This document shows positions 1 through 9,975 of a stretch of DNA of 64,000 bases, one piece after another. The stretch's first letter is position 1; every line of letters starts with the position of its first letter. The stretch spans positions 1 to 64,000 of the forward strand of contig JAOTOM010004040.1 in NCBI GenBank assembly GCA_034440615.1. The letters run 5' to 3'. Source of the stretch: Ashinkailepas kermadecensis. Its lineage: Eukaryota > Arthropoda > Thecostraca > Neolepadidae. Position numbers and translations under genes: made by a program. The notes under the pieces were generated by a model, which saw nothing but the letters and a program-made list of their open reading frames with translations, was not told the origin of the DNA and made no database searches.

Positions 1-886
1 GCTGACGGTGACGCTGTGCTTCTGCATGAACCGGCCGTACCAGTTCTACTACTTCGTGCCGCTGGTCACCTTCTGGTACGTGATGCTGTACCTGATGCTG
101 ATCGCGCCGCCACGCGTGTCGGCCAAGTCGTCCAAGCACAACCACGTCCAGTACCTGTACCTGGTGCTCAAGTTCGTCGTGTTCTTCTCGCTGGTGTCCG
201 TGCTGTTCCTGTCCGAGGTGCTGTTCGAGGCGATCTTCGTGCGCCGGCCGTGGAAGGCGCTCTACGTGACCGAGGACGACGACATCCACCAGTGGCTGTT
301 CCGCTGGCAGCTGGACCGGTTCAGCGTGGCGTTCGGCATGCTGTTCGCCTTCGGCTACGTGCTGGCGCGCCGCCACCTCCCGCTGGACGACACGTCGCCG
401 GCCAACCTGCTGTCCGGCAAGCTGGCCGTGACGGCGGCGGCGCTGTCGGCCGCCGGCCTCGCCGGCTACACCGCCTTCTCGCTCATGTGCGGTAGCAAGC
501 GCGACTGCAACGTGGTGCACCCGTACATCGTGTGGGTGCCAATCCTCGGCTACGTGCTGCTGCGCAACCTGGTCGGCTGCCTGCGCACACGCTACTCGGC
601 GCTGTTCGCCTGGTTCGGCCGCATCTCGCTGGAGCTGTTCATCGGCCAGTACCACATCTGGCTGGCGGCCAACACGTACGGCGTGCTGGTGCTGGTGCCA
701 CTCTACCCCGTGCTGAACGTGCTCATCACCAGCTTCGTGTTCGTGTGCGTCAGCCTGGAGGTGCACCGGATCACCGACGCGCTGACGCCGATCCTGGTGC
801 CGGCCGACTGGCGCCTGTGCGTGCGCAACATCGTCTGCTTCCTGCTGGTGCTGGTGCCGGTGGGCGTGCACGACGGCATGTTCTAG
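1..886 (+). CDS. CASD1: CASD1 (sialic acid 9-O-acetyltransferase), C-terminal coding exon, partial
   Basis: Open from the window edge (frame begins at base 2) to a TAG at 884-886, about 295 codons. The protein is the C-terminal membrane part of the CASD1/Cas1p acyltransferase family, which moves acetyl groups onto sialic acid in the Golgi. Family landmarks seen: RPYQFYYFVPLVT near the start, LFRWQLDRF about residue 98, GMLFAFGYV, and ISLELFIGQYHIWLA about residue 210, followed by a hydrophobic C-terminus. I count roughly six to seven hydrophobic spans. The frame is intact and third positions are almost all G or C, as in exons 1 and 2 further on. The beginning of this gene lies left of the window, so this is the end of an upstream copy, not of copies A or B. 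The last intron boundary is not visible. Confidence 0.9.
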   Translation, partial: LTVTLCFCMNRPYQFYYFVPLVTFWYVMLYLMLIAPPRVSAKSSKHNHVQYLYLVLKFVVFFSLVSVLFLSEVLFEAIFVRRPWKALYVTEDDDIHQWLFRWQLDRFSVAFGMLFAFGYVLARRHLPLDDTSPANLLSGKLAVTAAALSAAGLAGYTAFSLMCGSKRDCNVVHPYIVWVPILGYVLLRNLVGCLRTRYSALFAWFGRISLELFIGQYHIWLAANTYGVLVLVPLYPVLNVLITSFVFVCVSLEVHRITDALTPILVPADWRLCVRNIVCFLLVLVPVGVHDGMF

Positions 887-2014
887 GCGGCCGCGGCGCC
901 GGTTCGTGCCGCGCCGGGTTGGTGTGGGGCGGGGCTGGTCGGTCTGGTGGCCACGATTAAGAGCCAAACGCCCTTCCGACCGAGCCACTACAACTCGAGT
1001 TTTCAAAGGATCTAGCCGTTCAACATTTTGGGGGAGACCAGGCGTTCCATCACCACGAAAAATAAGAAATGATGGGAGACATCGGGCTCTTCGGGTCTAC
1101 GATTCTCACGCAACGTCAGTTTCTGTGGCATATTGTTAAGCGGCGTAGTGCTAAGTGCGGAAAATGTGGGGGTATGTCATCCTGATCTCTGCAGTAGAAC
1201 ACCTGGATCAGACCACAGGCTTGGCACGGCTCAGTGTCAAGTTCGGGGGGACCCACCCACTCCTCTCAACTAGGTAGGATTATCCCCAACCCCTGGGGGA
1301 TTACCCCCACCCCCTGGAGGATTACCCGGCCCCCGGTCCGACTAGACCGGTCGTGGTCTACGTCACAACCGCCGGCCAGGTCCGGCCTGACCGTCGGGCC
1401 AGGTCTCGAAACGTGTCGGTCCATTGAACACGATTGCCATGGCCACCCCGCAATGCAGGTCCATCAGGCTGGTGACGTGACCAGCCGGCCGCATAGTGTT
1501 AAATTGTTAATGAAATAGGGTGGAATAGGCCACTTACTTAGCACTGAATAGACATCCTTTCAGGGAAGTATCGACATCGTGCTTGTTGATGTGTGCCTAT
1601 GAGGTCTGCGTGACTCATTTATAAACGTATTTTGCGCATACGTGTCATGCTTATGTTCAACATTGGGGATTGTGATACACAAGCATCTCGTGGCACAAGT
1701 CCAGGTGCAGAGATCATCTATGGTGTGGTCTGCTAAGCAATGCCATTTGCTGATACCATGGTATCGTAATCGTTAACGTTAGTGTAGGCATCCCTGTATC
1801 AGGTGTCCCACAAATTAAATGAAAAACATGCACTTATGAGTACACTATTGGCTCAAAATTGAGTTTCAATAACTGAAACGATATTTCAATTGGCATGCTT
1901 CCATGACACATTTCGACATCCTACTGTACTCGTTTCGACATCCCACACCTAACGAAAATCCAATATTTTAACACTGCGGCATCAGCTGACCTACAGTCAG
2001 GTGGCATCACCATC
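887..2014. other. 3' flank of CASD1, no gene seen
   Basis: Contains the presumed 3' UTR. No canonical AATAAA was found soon after the stop. At 1260-1340 there is a C-rich degenerate repeat of the type ATTACCCCCACCCCCTGG. A motif around CCAGCCGGCCGCAT at about 1480 recurs near 2432. No convincing gene. Confidence 0.5.
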
Positions 2015-2425
2015 CGACCATGTTGGGAGTCCTTTAATGAATGCATTTAAAAATAGGGTGGACAACTTTTTTTAGAATGCCAAATCTTGTTTTTTAGTTC
2101 TGTGTAGTGGTTGATAGGGGTGATGTTTATGTTAAGTGGGTGTGCATTGTACAGGCCCCTTTAATCAGGCATGGAGTCTGAAAATTATTCGTAGGACACT
2201 GAAGCCAAATGTGCTACAAGGGATCGAGTGAATAGGGCTGGATAGGTAAGGCAGATAGGCATTGATGAGTGTGTGGGATGTTGGTGGATGGATTCTTTGG
2301 GATCAGGGATGTGGTGTTTGTTGGAACGATGAGGGTCTTTTTGCCAGGGCTATGGCATCTTCCCATTACCGACTTAACCGGGACGGGCCCTTGTGGCTGT
2401 TATTAAGTCCGAACACTTTATGACT
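2015..2425 (+). mobile_element. L2/CR1-like LINE, 3'-end fragment
   Basis: The left part reads as the extreme C-terminus of a LINE reverse transcriptase (VGSP..NAFKNRVD pattern) followed by a 3' UTR. It resembles 39836-40030, and its end (GGGCCC..TGTGGCT.TTATTAAG...ACTTTATGACTT) matches the end of the LINE at 63380-63435. It is 5'-truncated. No poly-A tail or clear target duplication was seen. Confidence 0.6.
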
Positions 2426-2639
2426 TCACGACCAGCCGGCCGCATCAGCTGACGCACAGACTGATGACGTCACCAGCCGGCTATCGACTATCGACTGCCG
2501 GCGGCCTGCAGGTGGGTGGGGGGGGGGGGGGTGCTGATCCGATGCATGGCCACTTCTGAACCGGCAACCGGATTGCGGAGAAGCCGGCTCGCTGCTAATA
2601 ATGACGTCACCAAATCCAGACGCTCTGACGGTGTGCTTT

Positions 2640-2965
2640 GGTGATAGTAGGGGACAGGGGAGGAGAGAGGAAGAGGTGGAGACAGTGAGAAAGAGAGACG
2701 GGGTGAGAGAGAAAGACAAAGAGGAGAGAGTGAGAGTCAGAGTCAGAGTGAGGGTCAAGATGAAGGTGAGAGTGAGGGTCAGGGTGAGCGTGAGAGTGAG
2801 AATGAGAGTGAGTCATGGATGGTGAGAATGAGAGTGAGCCATTTATGGTGAGAATGAGATGGAGAGTGAGAGTGAGAATGAAAGGGAGAGTGAGAGTGAC
2901 GGTGGGGGTGAGGGGAGTGAGAGGAGAGAGACAGAAGAGAGGAGAGAGAGAGGGGCGACATGCAT
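2640..2965. repeat. Purine-only low-complexity tract (GAGAGT/GTGAGA type)
   Basis: About 320 bases almost free of C and T-runs on the + strand, made of imperfect GTGAGA, GTCAGA and GAGAGT hexamers. The long overlapping frames here (MTHSHSHSH, VRVRVRV and similar) are translation of the simple repeat, not genes. A preceding G-run sits at 2514-2530. Confidence 0.85.
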
Positions 2966-3216
2966 TTTCTCCATCGAGAGCTGATCTGAAGTGACATGTT
3001 CCGGTCAGCAGTCGATTAAGCTTGATTCAGGCCTAACCTCGTTCCACACCCAACCCTTCCAGGGCAGGAGAGGTGCACAGCGAGGTTCCCCGGATTCTTT
3101 TGGCGTTGTATTTCAAGTTAACGAAGCAATGGTGGCGAGCCGCGTAGAAAAGCGCGACCATATGGCGTGCCATGGATGGGGTCGGGGTCACCTGCACCGG
3201 TACGTCCCGCGGCCAC

Positions 3217-3290
3217 TGGTCTCGCACCAGAGGTCACCACTGGTCTCGCACCAGAGGTCACCACTGGTCTCGCACCAGTGGTGGAGCCTT
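3217..3290. repeat. 24-bp tandem repeat, 3 units
   Basis: Three units of GGTCTCGCACCAGAGGTCAC plus CACT. The last unit forms the target site of the F2 SINE that follows. Confidence 0.85.
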
Positions 3291-3453
3291 GAGCTCTTTT
3301 ACGACGCATTCAACCGCTAGGTCATACAGCGCCGCCAACCTCTCACGCCGATTGGTCGCGGGTGGACTCGGTAAATGCCGTCGGTTGTGAGATTCGAACC
3401 CGCAATCTTGCGATCGAGAGTCCGACGTCCTACCAACTGAGCTACCGCGGCCC
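3286..3453 (-). mobile_element. F2 SINE (tRNA-derived), full length
   Basis: On the minus strand the head is tRNA-like (GCGGTAGCTCAGTTGGTAG, box A; GGGTTCGAATC, box B). It is followed by a body ending in the hairpin tail GGCGGCGCT...GCGTCGTAAAAG. It is flanked by 15-bp target duplications at 3271-3285 and 3454-3468 with one mismatch (CGCACCAGTGGTGGA / CGCACCGGTGGTGGA). A second, more diverged copy is at 47306-47475. Confidence 0.88.
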
Positions 3454-3469
3454 CGCACCGGTGGTGGAT

Positions 3470-4405
3470 CGGCACAGCTGACGTGTTCGCATCGGCCACA
3501 AATGGCAGTGGCTCGCCAATTGAAACCATGCCCGTCAATCGAATCCATGCAGGTCAATCGAAACCATGCCCGTCAATCGAAACCATGGTCACAAGCGAGA
3601 CTACGCCCGTATCAGGAGGCGCCTCTCCAAGAATTCCCACCAGCTGTGTGGCTCCCTGCGCTCTGACTCCGAGTTCATCCGTCTGGAGACAATCCCGAAC
3701 GACGTCATATGAGAAATTTAGTAAATTAATAAATAAGCAAGTAATAAATAATCAACAGTAAATACTTACGGAAGTAGAATTAATGATCTGGCCGAATGTA
3801 TTCACTCATTGCTGGCCGCTGCGAAAGAGAAAATGCTGCAGAACCATCTGATTATCTGATTGATCCCGGTAAACAATAAAACATGTGCAGAGACGATGAG
3901 GTATCACATACGAAGTACGAGTAAAAAAGACCGAAACTTGTGTCCGACCAAACCTAGCCTACAAAACAGTCTACAAAACTATCCTAGCCTTCAAACCTAG
4001 CCCAAGCCACAAGCATAACCGTACTACAAATCTAACCGGACCTACAAACAGCAGCCGAATGATCGGTTCTGGAAAATCTTGGATTTCCGACAAGTTCCAG
4101 TGTGCGTTGGGTCCCCAGCACCACACCACGTTGTGGGTACCGAAATGTTTGCCTTCGTTTGAGTTAATTAGTAGCCTGCCCCATCACAAAGTAAAATAAA
4201 AGCCTGAATTATTTTCCTAAAGATTGATTGTTGCGTCTCTCGGCATCGATCACGGAGCCGATTCGTTTCCCTCGTTTGTTGTCAATAGGATGTGTGTACC
4301 ACCTCTGCACCAGCACCGGGTACTGGACGACCAGCTGAGTGGAACCTCAGATCAAAATGTACCTCGAGCTGGAAGCTCTCGAGCGGCGAGTCTCCATGTC
4401 TCCCA
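3470..4405. other. Intergenic; short 22-bp imperfect repeat
   Basis: At 3518-3587 a unit of the form GTCAATCGAAACCATGCC recurs about four times. Otherwise AT-rich unique sequence; I see no gene. Confidence 0.5.
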
Positions 4406-4460
4406 CTGAGCTGAGCTGAGCTGAGCTGAGCTGAGCTGAGCTGAGCTGAGCTGAGCTGAC
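4406..4460. repeat. (GAGCT)n pentanucleotide microsatellite
   Basis: About eleven perfect GAGCT/CTGAG units in a row. The serine-alanine-glutamine-leucine frames across it are repeat translation. Confidence 0.95.
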
Positions 4461-4837
4461 ATGGCAGTCGCCGCAGCACGGCAACAAATACCTCAGAAGA
4501 CAGTGACGAAGTCGCGCTCGAAGTCCAGTTAAACGCACTTCTCGCAGAACTCCAGGACGACTGAAGACTGAAAACTAAATAATGAATATTGCATTGCATG
4601 CTGAAAGGTCGCCAAAGGTCTGACCTTCACAGATAAGCTTTCAACTGACCTGGCACGTGCCAAAGGTCAGCCATTACCATAGCTCCAATTGGCTGATGTC
4701 TGCCTGGAAAATGGTCTCCGCACCTGCACAACCGGATACGGAGACGGATGCAGAGATGCAGAGACGGTGCTCGAAACGTGCTCGAAACGCCTCACATCTC
4801 AGAGCATCTTACAATGGAAGCGCACACATAAGTAGAA
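4461..4837. other. Intergenic, nothing recognised
   Basis: No gene, RNA or repeat was recognised here apart from a short duplicated GAGACGG.TGCAGAGA motif near 4740-4765. Confidence 0.4.
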
Positions 4838-4945
4838 AGTGGTGTACAGAGTGGTGTAGAGAGTGGTTACAGAGTGGTGTAGAGAGTGGTGTACAGAGTG
4901 GTGTAGAGAGTGGTGTAGAGAGTGGTGTAGAGAGCGGTGTACACG
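4838..4945. repeat. 12-bp minisatellite (GTGGTGTAGAGA)
   Basis: About nine imperfect units alternating GTGGTGTAGAGA and GTGGTGTACAGA. It gives open frames in several phases that are not genes. Confidence 0.9.
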
Positions 4946-5353
4946 TATGCGAGGATCCGCAGCTGCGTCAGCGGGCTCTGTGGCACCAGCACCAGCCTCC
5001 CTACACCACACATACTCTTGGATCCACCAGCAGCACCAGCTGCATCAAATGTGCTGACAGCGAATAGTTCGCCAAACGAAATGGTGCCGGCGACTTCTGC
5101 TTACGACCACAGTGAGAGGTAGCAAAAATGCTGAGATTCTTCCATGACTCAATTTGCCTAATTTTCCCCATGACGAAAAGTCATGGTGAAAATTTGTCGT
5201 GTAAATGAATGTTGCAAACAGCTAAATGAGTGCTGCAAACAGCTAAAACGTGGCGTTCCGTTAATCGGAATATCGTCGGAACATCGTCGGAATATCGTCG
5301 GGAATTTAACAGCGCACCCATGACCTTGCGCGAAAAAAAATCGACCGGAAACC

Positions 5354-5387
5354 GTCTCACGTCACGATTCCAAATCGGACGTGAGAC
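5354..5387. other. Perfect hairpin 1
   Basis: GTCTCACGTC pairs with GACGTGAGAC (10 bp). Inside, CGATT pairs with AATCG around a 3-base CCA loop, with one bulged A. Sits 15 bases before a second hairpin. Confidence 0.8.
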
Positions 5388-5402
5388 CAATCGATTCCGA
5401 AT

Positions 5403-5436
5403 CCAATACTTCATGTTTACGTTCATGAAGTATTGG
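5403..5436. other. Perfect hairpin 2
   Basis: CCAATACTTCATG pairs over all 13 bases with CATGAAGTATTGG around an 8-base loop. No coding context. Could be a MITE core or a structured RNA precursor; no target duplication was identified. Confidence 0.8.
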
Positions 5437-5621
5437 TGTGGAGAGATATACGGAGGCACGGACATGACCAGTTATTTTTTACCTCCTCAAGTCATTCGCG
5501 GTGAGCGACATGGGGGACCTTTTTAAGAAGTTGTAGGTCGAGTTTGTATACTCTGGTTTCAGTAGCTATGGCCGCTGAATTCAGATGCGTCAAAAATCAG
5601 GTCGGACGAACCCTAAAACGT

Positions 5622-5998
5622 GTGCCTAATGATTATCCATCAGTGGTCACCTGCTGAATGATACTCTGACTGCCACCTGATGACGTACTACTGGTCCAGC
5701 TGTCTCAAGATTATCCATCATCGGTCACCTGCTGGAGGTTGGTCTAACTGTCACCTGGTGACGTACTACTGGTCCAGCTGGCTAAAGATTATCCATCATC
5801 GGTCACCTGCTGGAGGCTGGTCTAGCTGTCACCTGGTGACGTACTACTGGTCCAGATGGCTAAAGATTATCCATCATCGGTCACCTGCTGGAGGTTGGTC
5901 TAGCTGTCACCTGGTGACGTACTACTGGTCCAGCTGGCTAAAGATTATCCATCATCGGTCACCTGCTGCAGGTTGGTCTAGCTGTCACCTGGTGACGT
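5622..5998. repeat. 78-bp minisatellite, four and a half units
   Basis: The motif GACGTACTACTGGTCC starts at 5682, 5760, 5838 and 5916, and a final partial unit at 5994, an exact 78-base period. Because 78 is a multiple of three, it leaves a long open frame (about 119 codons) of repeating YYWSSWLKIIHHRSP. I treat that as a by-product. Confidence 0.92.
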
Positions 5999-6121
5999 TC
6001 CACTTACGCGAACAGGCAGGCTGCTGGTTTACTGAGTAAACCTTGGCAATGTAAACAAAATGGTGATGAGGGTGGCAGGGATGGCTAATATGTGCAACAT
6101 TTTCACCATCTTCAATAACGC

Positions 6122-7373
6122 TAGCAACAACCAAGCTGCGGCTATCAATGCTGCAGCTATGAAAGCACGAATGAATGGTGAGTGCAACCAAAGCTTTAGC
6201 TAGCACTGCGGATATATTTTTCGACATCGGTAAGGACTGTTAACATGACATGTTAAATGTCATGTTAAATGCCATGCTAAACATGCCATGAAAAACATGG
6301 CATTTAACATGGCATTTACTCAGATTTGTGGTGAGTAGTGTTATATTGCTGATGCATCTACTTTCAGTTAAGAAGCCGAATTGGATAGGGGAGATAGTGG
6401 AGATAGTGGGAGATAGTGGTGATAGTGGTGATAGTGGTGAATAGTGAAGACGGTAGAATATAGTGGAACGAGACGGGCCAGCGTCTGTACGCCTGTGTCG
6501 GACCAATTGGAGGAAAGTGAAAGTGGTGGCGTGGTAGGCGTGGTTCGGGAAACTCGACCAGTAGAGCACTTACCAGGCGTGGGTGGTTCACGTGCCTCTG
6601 GTAGCTCAGTTGGTAGAGCGGTGGACTGTAGTGGCCCTCGACAGGCATCCATAGGTCGCTGGTTCAAATCCTGCCCGGAGGAATTTTGCATTTCTCCGCT
6701 CACGCCTCCAGTGTATATTTGCCGGGCTTTAACCCGCGGGTCACTTGCAGGCGAGGGGAGGAATGATGCACGCGGCTGAGAATTCATCTAGGTATGGGTA
6801 CCGTGTCTTCAGGTACACCAAATCAATCTCGGTCTCTCATGACTTGATTAAAGTTCATGTTTGGTCAAATGTGTGCATGCATTGCATGCTGATTTTTATC
6901 CTCGTGTGTCATAAGTGCTCGTGTTTACCTTTAATTGTAAATGCGATTTTCATGCGCAAAACACACAAACATCAGGACGTAATCCAGACGCAAAATGAGG
7001 CCGGCTGTTGGTGCTACCATTCACACAAACATCGGACTGGTAGTTCACGATCCGTGGAATAAGATGTCATTCCTGACATAGGAAATATGTCGGAGTGTTA
7101 TAGCATTCCTTGCTTCACTTATTCATGCATTCATAGCCACAGAGTTCATTACCTGTTTGCCGTTGCTGGAAATAGTGAAAATTTTATACCTATTTGCACT
7201 GCGAAGTTTCCGTTGATAAACCTGTCTGCCCTCCTGCCCCATGCAGCCTGCCTGTGCCGGAGCAGTATTATTATTAGTAGTATTATTCCTGAGCAGTATT
7301 ATCGCCACCCGACCCGAGCAGTATATCGCAGACCGACCAGCCCTTAACGGGTCACCACTGATGGGCGATCCTT
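6122..7373. repeat. Duplicated block C, copy 1 (carries tRNA-Tyr)
   Basis: Nearly identical to 28749-29990, same orientation, with only scattered substitutions and small indels. It contains a palindrome-rich stretch (6236-6320, repeated CATGTTAAA and its complement), an AGATAGTGG/TGATAGTGG microsatellite (6385-6450) and a tRNA-Tyr gene. The left junction is GCAACAACCAAGC. The right end is lost after GGGCGATCCTTATAC. Confidence 0.9.
6595..6682 (+). tRNA. tRNA-Tyr (anticodon GTA) with 15-base intron
   Basis: The acceptor stem CCTCTGG pairs with CCGGAGG, followed by discriminator A. D-arm GTAGCTCAGTTGGTAGAGC. The anticodon stem GTGGA/TCCAT closes a loop CTGTAG + A, with anticodon GTA. An intron of 15 bases sits in the usual place after base 37, as in nearly all eukaryotic tRNA-Tyr genes. 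The T-arm has a U-U mismatch (GCTGG / CCTGC) that copy 2 lacks. A TTTT pol III terminator begins two bases after the end (6684). Probably transcribable, but the T-stem mismatch raises the possibility of decay. Confidence 0.92.
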
Positions 7374-7809
7374 ATACACGTGCCTTGGGGTTATGCAAGG
7401 TAATTTGGCACGTTGAGTCTGAGCCTAACGGCCAAAGCTACTGCCGAAACTAAGCTAAATAAACCTGGCGTCCAAATTCTCAAACATGTCCCCAGGTAAA
7501 TAACTGTGAATGATCGGAAGAGGTCGAGATTCACACAGCATGTTTCGTGCCTCTTTTAGATCACTTCCATGCCCACACTTCATTACCTTAAACTTCACAG
7601 TCATGAGAGCATAGAAGAATTACACAAGTTATGTTATTTATGCTGTTCCCCGAAGTGCAGGTGGAGATGTTTTGATGTCTACCATGCTAACCTGACCTGA
7701 TACCAGCATGCTGCCGTATAGATGTGTACAGGACGCATGTCGCTTTCATACAAATTTAGGGATTTTGTTCATGGAATAAGAGATAAAGTGTCATAACATC
7801 ATTCTTGGC
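7374..7809. other. Intergenic, nothing recognised
   Basis: Unique sequence between the duplicated block and the LTR-element relic. No gene or repeat seen. Confidence 0.4.
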
Positions 7810-8855
7810 CCCATACGATGTGCGCACCCTGTTCAACATGACCGGGGATTGCGACCTGACATCAGGTAATCAAATCTAGTTTTGCCTTTTTCTCCAGTAC
7901 ATTATGCATGCGGGTGGCTGAACGCGCCGGTGCGCGGGACGTAGTTTTGCATCGCTCTTCCGCTACGGGGATTCTGCTGCAGGCGGACGACGAACGCTGA
8001 TTTCCCGATTGAATTGCAGCTTTCCCGGTCTGCAGGCGACAGATCTGCTGCGGGAAATTCGCTGGCAGGACGCCCAGCTTCACGCAGTCGTGCCACGAGA
8101 GGAGTGGTGAGTGGAGTGACACCAGCACTGACACTTCCACTGTGCACACGGTGTCTCCCAGCTGCAGGGTCAGGTCGCAGGTGCCCATGCAGCGCATCTT
8201 CTGCCATCCGCCGTCCAGAGCGTCGTTGTAGACGGAGTCAGGTGGGTCAGGTTGACTCCCATTTCTTCCGCGTGCTTTCGCGATACCGCAGAAATTTCTG
8301 CGCCGGTATCTGGTGTCCAGGTACTGATCGCACTGCGTCCGTCGCGGTGTTGCATTTGCAGATTTATCTGCGGTGACCGCTTCGACGAGATGCCCTGAAG
8401 TCAGACACGTACACATTCATCAATGCTGCTATCTGTTTCAGTTCATCACTGTCGTCACTGTAGTCTGCTTCGGGGACGAGTGGTCTAGGGGTAAGATGCT
8501 CGTCTCACAATCGAAAGGTTGTGGGTTGGAGTCTCACCTGTCGCTACTCTTCGCCCGCGACCAATCGGCGTGAGAGATTGGCGACGCTACATGACTCAAC
8601 GGTCGACGTGTCGTAAAAAAACAATAACCAACTGTAGTCTGCTTCTGTGCAGACTGCTCCCATGCGGCGGCGAGGTCTGGAAGCTGGCCTTCCTCGGTGG
8701 CCGCGAGCGGTGCTGCGTGTATACGTGGCGCTGTTCGCGCGGCTGGTGCTCCGTTGACGGGCGCGGGTTGGGCTGCCGGCACCGCGCGCCGCCCGGTTCC
8801 TGCAGACGGCTGCAAAATGACCGCGGGCGTGGCACAGATTTTGCAGGTGCAGGTG
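7810..8855 (-). pseudogene. LTR-retrotransposon relic: gag end and aspartic protease
   Basis: Read on the minus strand, 8355-8170 carries a retroviral-type aspartic protease active site (PDTGAEISAVSRKHA). In another phase, 8200-7990 holds the family's PLLSWHDCVKLGVLP stretch, so at least one frameshift separates them. Upstream (8850-8646) is a proline/alanine-rich stretch that fits the end of gag. No reverse transcriptase, RNase H, integrase or LTR was found, so it is a fragment of a Ty3/gypsy-like element. An F1 SINE splits it. About 100 bases at its 3' side (7810-7910) recur inverted at 30630-30728. Confidence 0.7.
8472..8630 (+). mobile_element. F1 SINE (tRNA-derived), full length
   Basis: The head is tRNA-like (GTGGTCTAGGGGTAAGATGC matches box A). 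Box B here is mutated (GGTTGGAGTCT for the usual GGTTCGAGTCT of other copies). The body contains GACCAATCGGCGTGAGAGA, and the tail is a hairpin (GCGACGC..GTGTCGT) ending AATAACCA. It is flanked by a perfect 15-bp target duplication ACTGTAGTCTGCTTC at 8457-8471 and 8631-8645. It inserted into the LTR-element relic. Confidence 0.95.
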
Positions 8856-9975
8856 GACTAATGGTTGACAGACATTTAAGCTACCAGCCTCACATAGACA
8901 CCATCACACGGAAGTGCACTGGGATACTGATTGCACTCAGTCACGCCCGCCACGTGATACCCGCTCCAGCCCTGAAGGTTATCGTCGAGGCGCTCGTGCT
9001 TTCCGTTGTTCGATACTGTTTATCTGTTTACGGTTCATGTGGAATCACCCAAGTGCATAGAGTGCAGAAAATAGTGAATTTCTGCGCTCGAGTCGTAACC
9101 GGACGGCGACGGAATGATCATGTTTCCGATGCAATTAGACGACTCGGGAGGTATACTGCACAGCAACTAACTGATTTCCACACTGTAACTGCTGTACAAC
9201 GTGCAATTATAACTGGCGAGCCGGTGTACATCAGTGGGACAATCGGACCGCGCGCCAACAGAATACACGGCTACGGCACGCGACAGGCTGACCAGTGGAC
9301 GCTACCGCAAATTCGCACGGAAGCCGGCCGTCGCCGACTATGCTATCGTGGCGTTACGCTGCTCAATTCAATAGGCGTTGAACCCTGTGACTCGACTTTT
9401 AGGACAGCGCTTCGGGACGCTTTACGATCCGTAGATGATACGTGATTTCATTGCGTCCTTTGCGTGATTTTCTGTGATTTTCGGTGATTTCTTCAAGTGA
9501 GCTTTTACCTCAGTTATAGGAAATCGTAGGAAAGCGATGGTAGATAAATGTAGCTACGTACTGATGCACTGTTATATACTGATCAGTCGTGTGCTTTTCT
9601 ATAGTAGGATGGACGACCGTCGACGAAATGAAAGGGCGCGCTGGTCCAATGGATTGATGTATGTATGTGTGCCATTGAGAATGCTAATGAACTGCCACGT
9701 GCTAACCATAACTAACCAGGTGCTACCGGGTGCAGGCGTAGTGTTGGGTACCACTCAGACGAGTGCATGCTTTGTGTGGCGATGGGGCGTGCTGGCGGGG
9801 AGCAGGTAGCGATTGTCGCACCGTGTCGGTGGTCAAGCGTTTTATAGGTTAAAGACGCTGTTTCGAGAGGCACCTAGATTTAAGACCAGCTTGGTCTTTT
9901 GTGCCAATCGCAAAATTGGCCATCTTGTATGCGTGTTGTGATGTGTTAAATAAATAAACAAACAAACAAACAAAC
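8856..9975 (+). mobile_element. Jockey/CR1-like LINE, 5'-truncated
   Basis: An open frame to 9445 (TGA) encodes the C-terminal part of a non-LTR reverse transcriptase, starting at LMVDRHLSYQPHID and continuing ALVLSVVRYCLSVYG and VQKIVNFCARVV. This is the thumb and C-terminal region; the catalytic palm motifs are missing because of 5' truncation. About 500 bases of 3' UTR end in a (AAAT)(AAAC)n tail at about 9947-9975, typical of LINEs with short tandem tails. No target duplication was found. The frame through the surviving coding part is intact, so the insertion is fairly young. Confidence 0.78.

Noticed and set aside
8472..8545. Functional tRNA-Val/Glu gene in the F1 heads
   Set aside because: Anticodon and acceptor stems do not pair properly and the head is fused to the SINE body in every copy.
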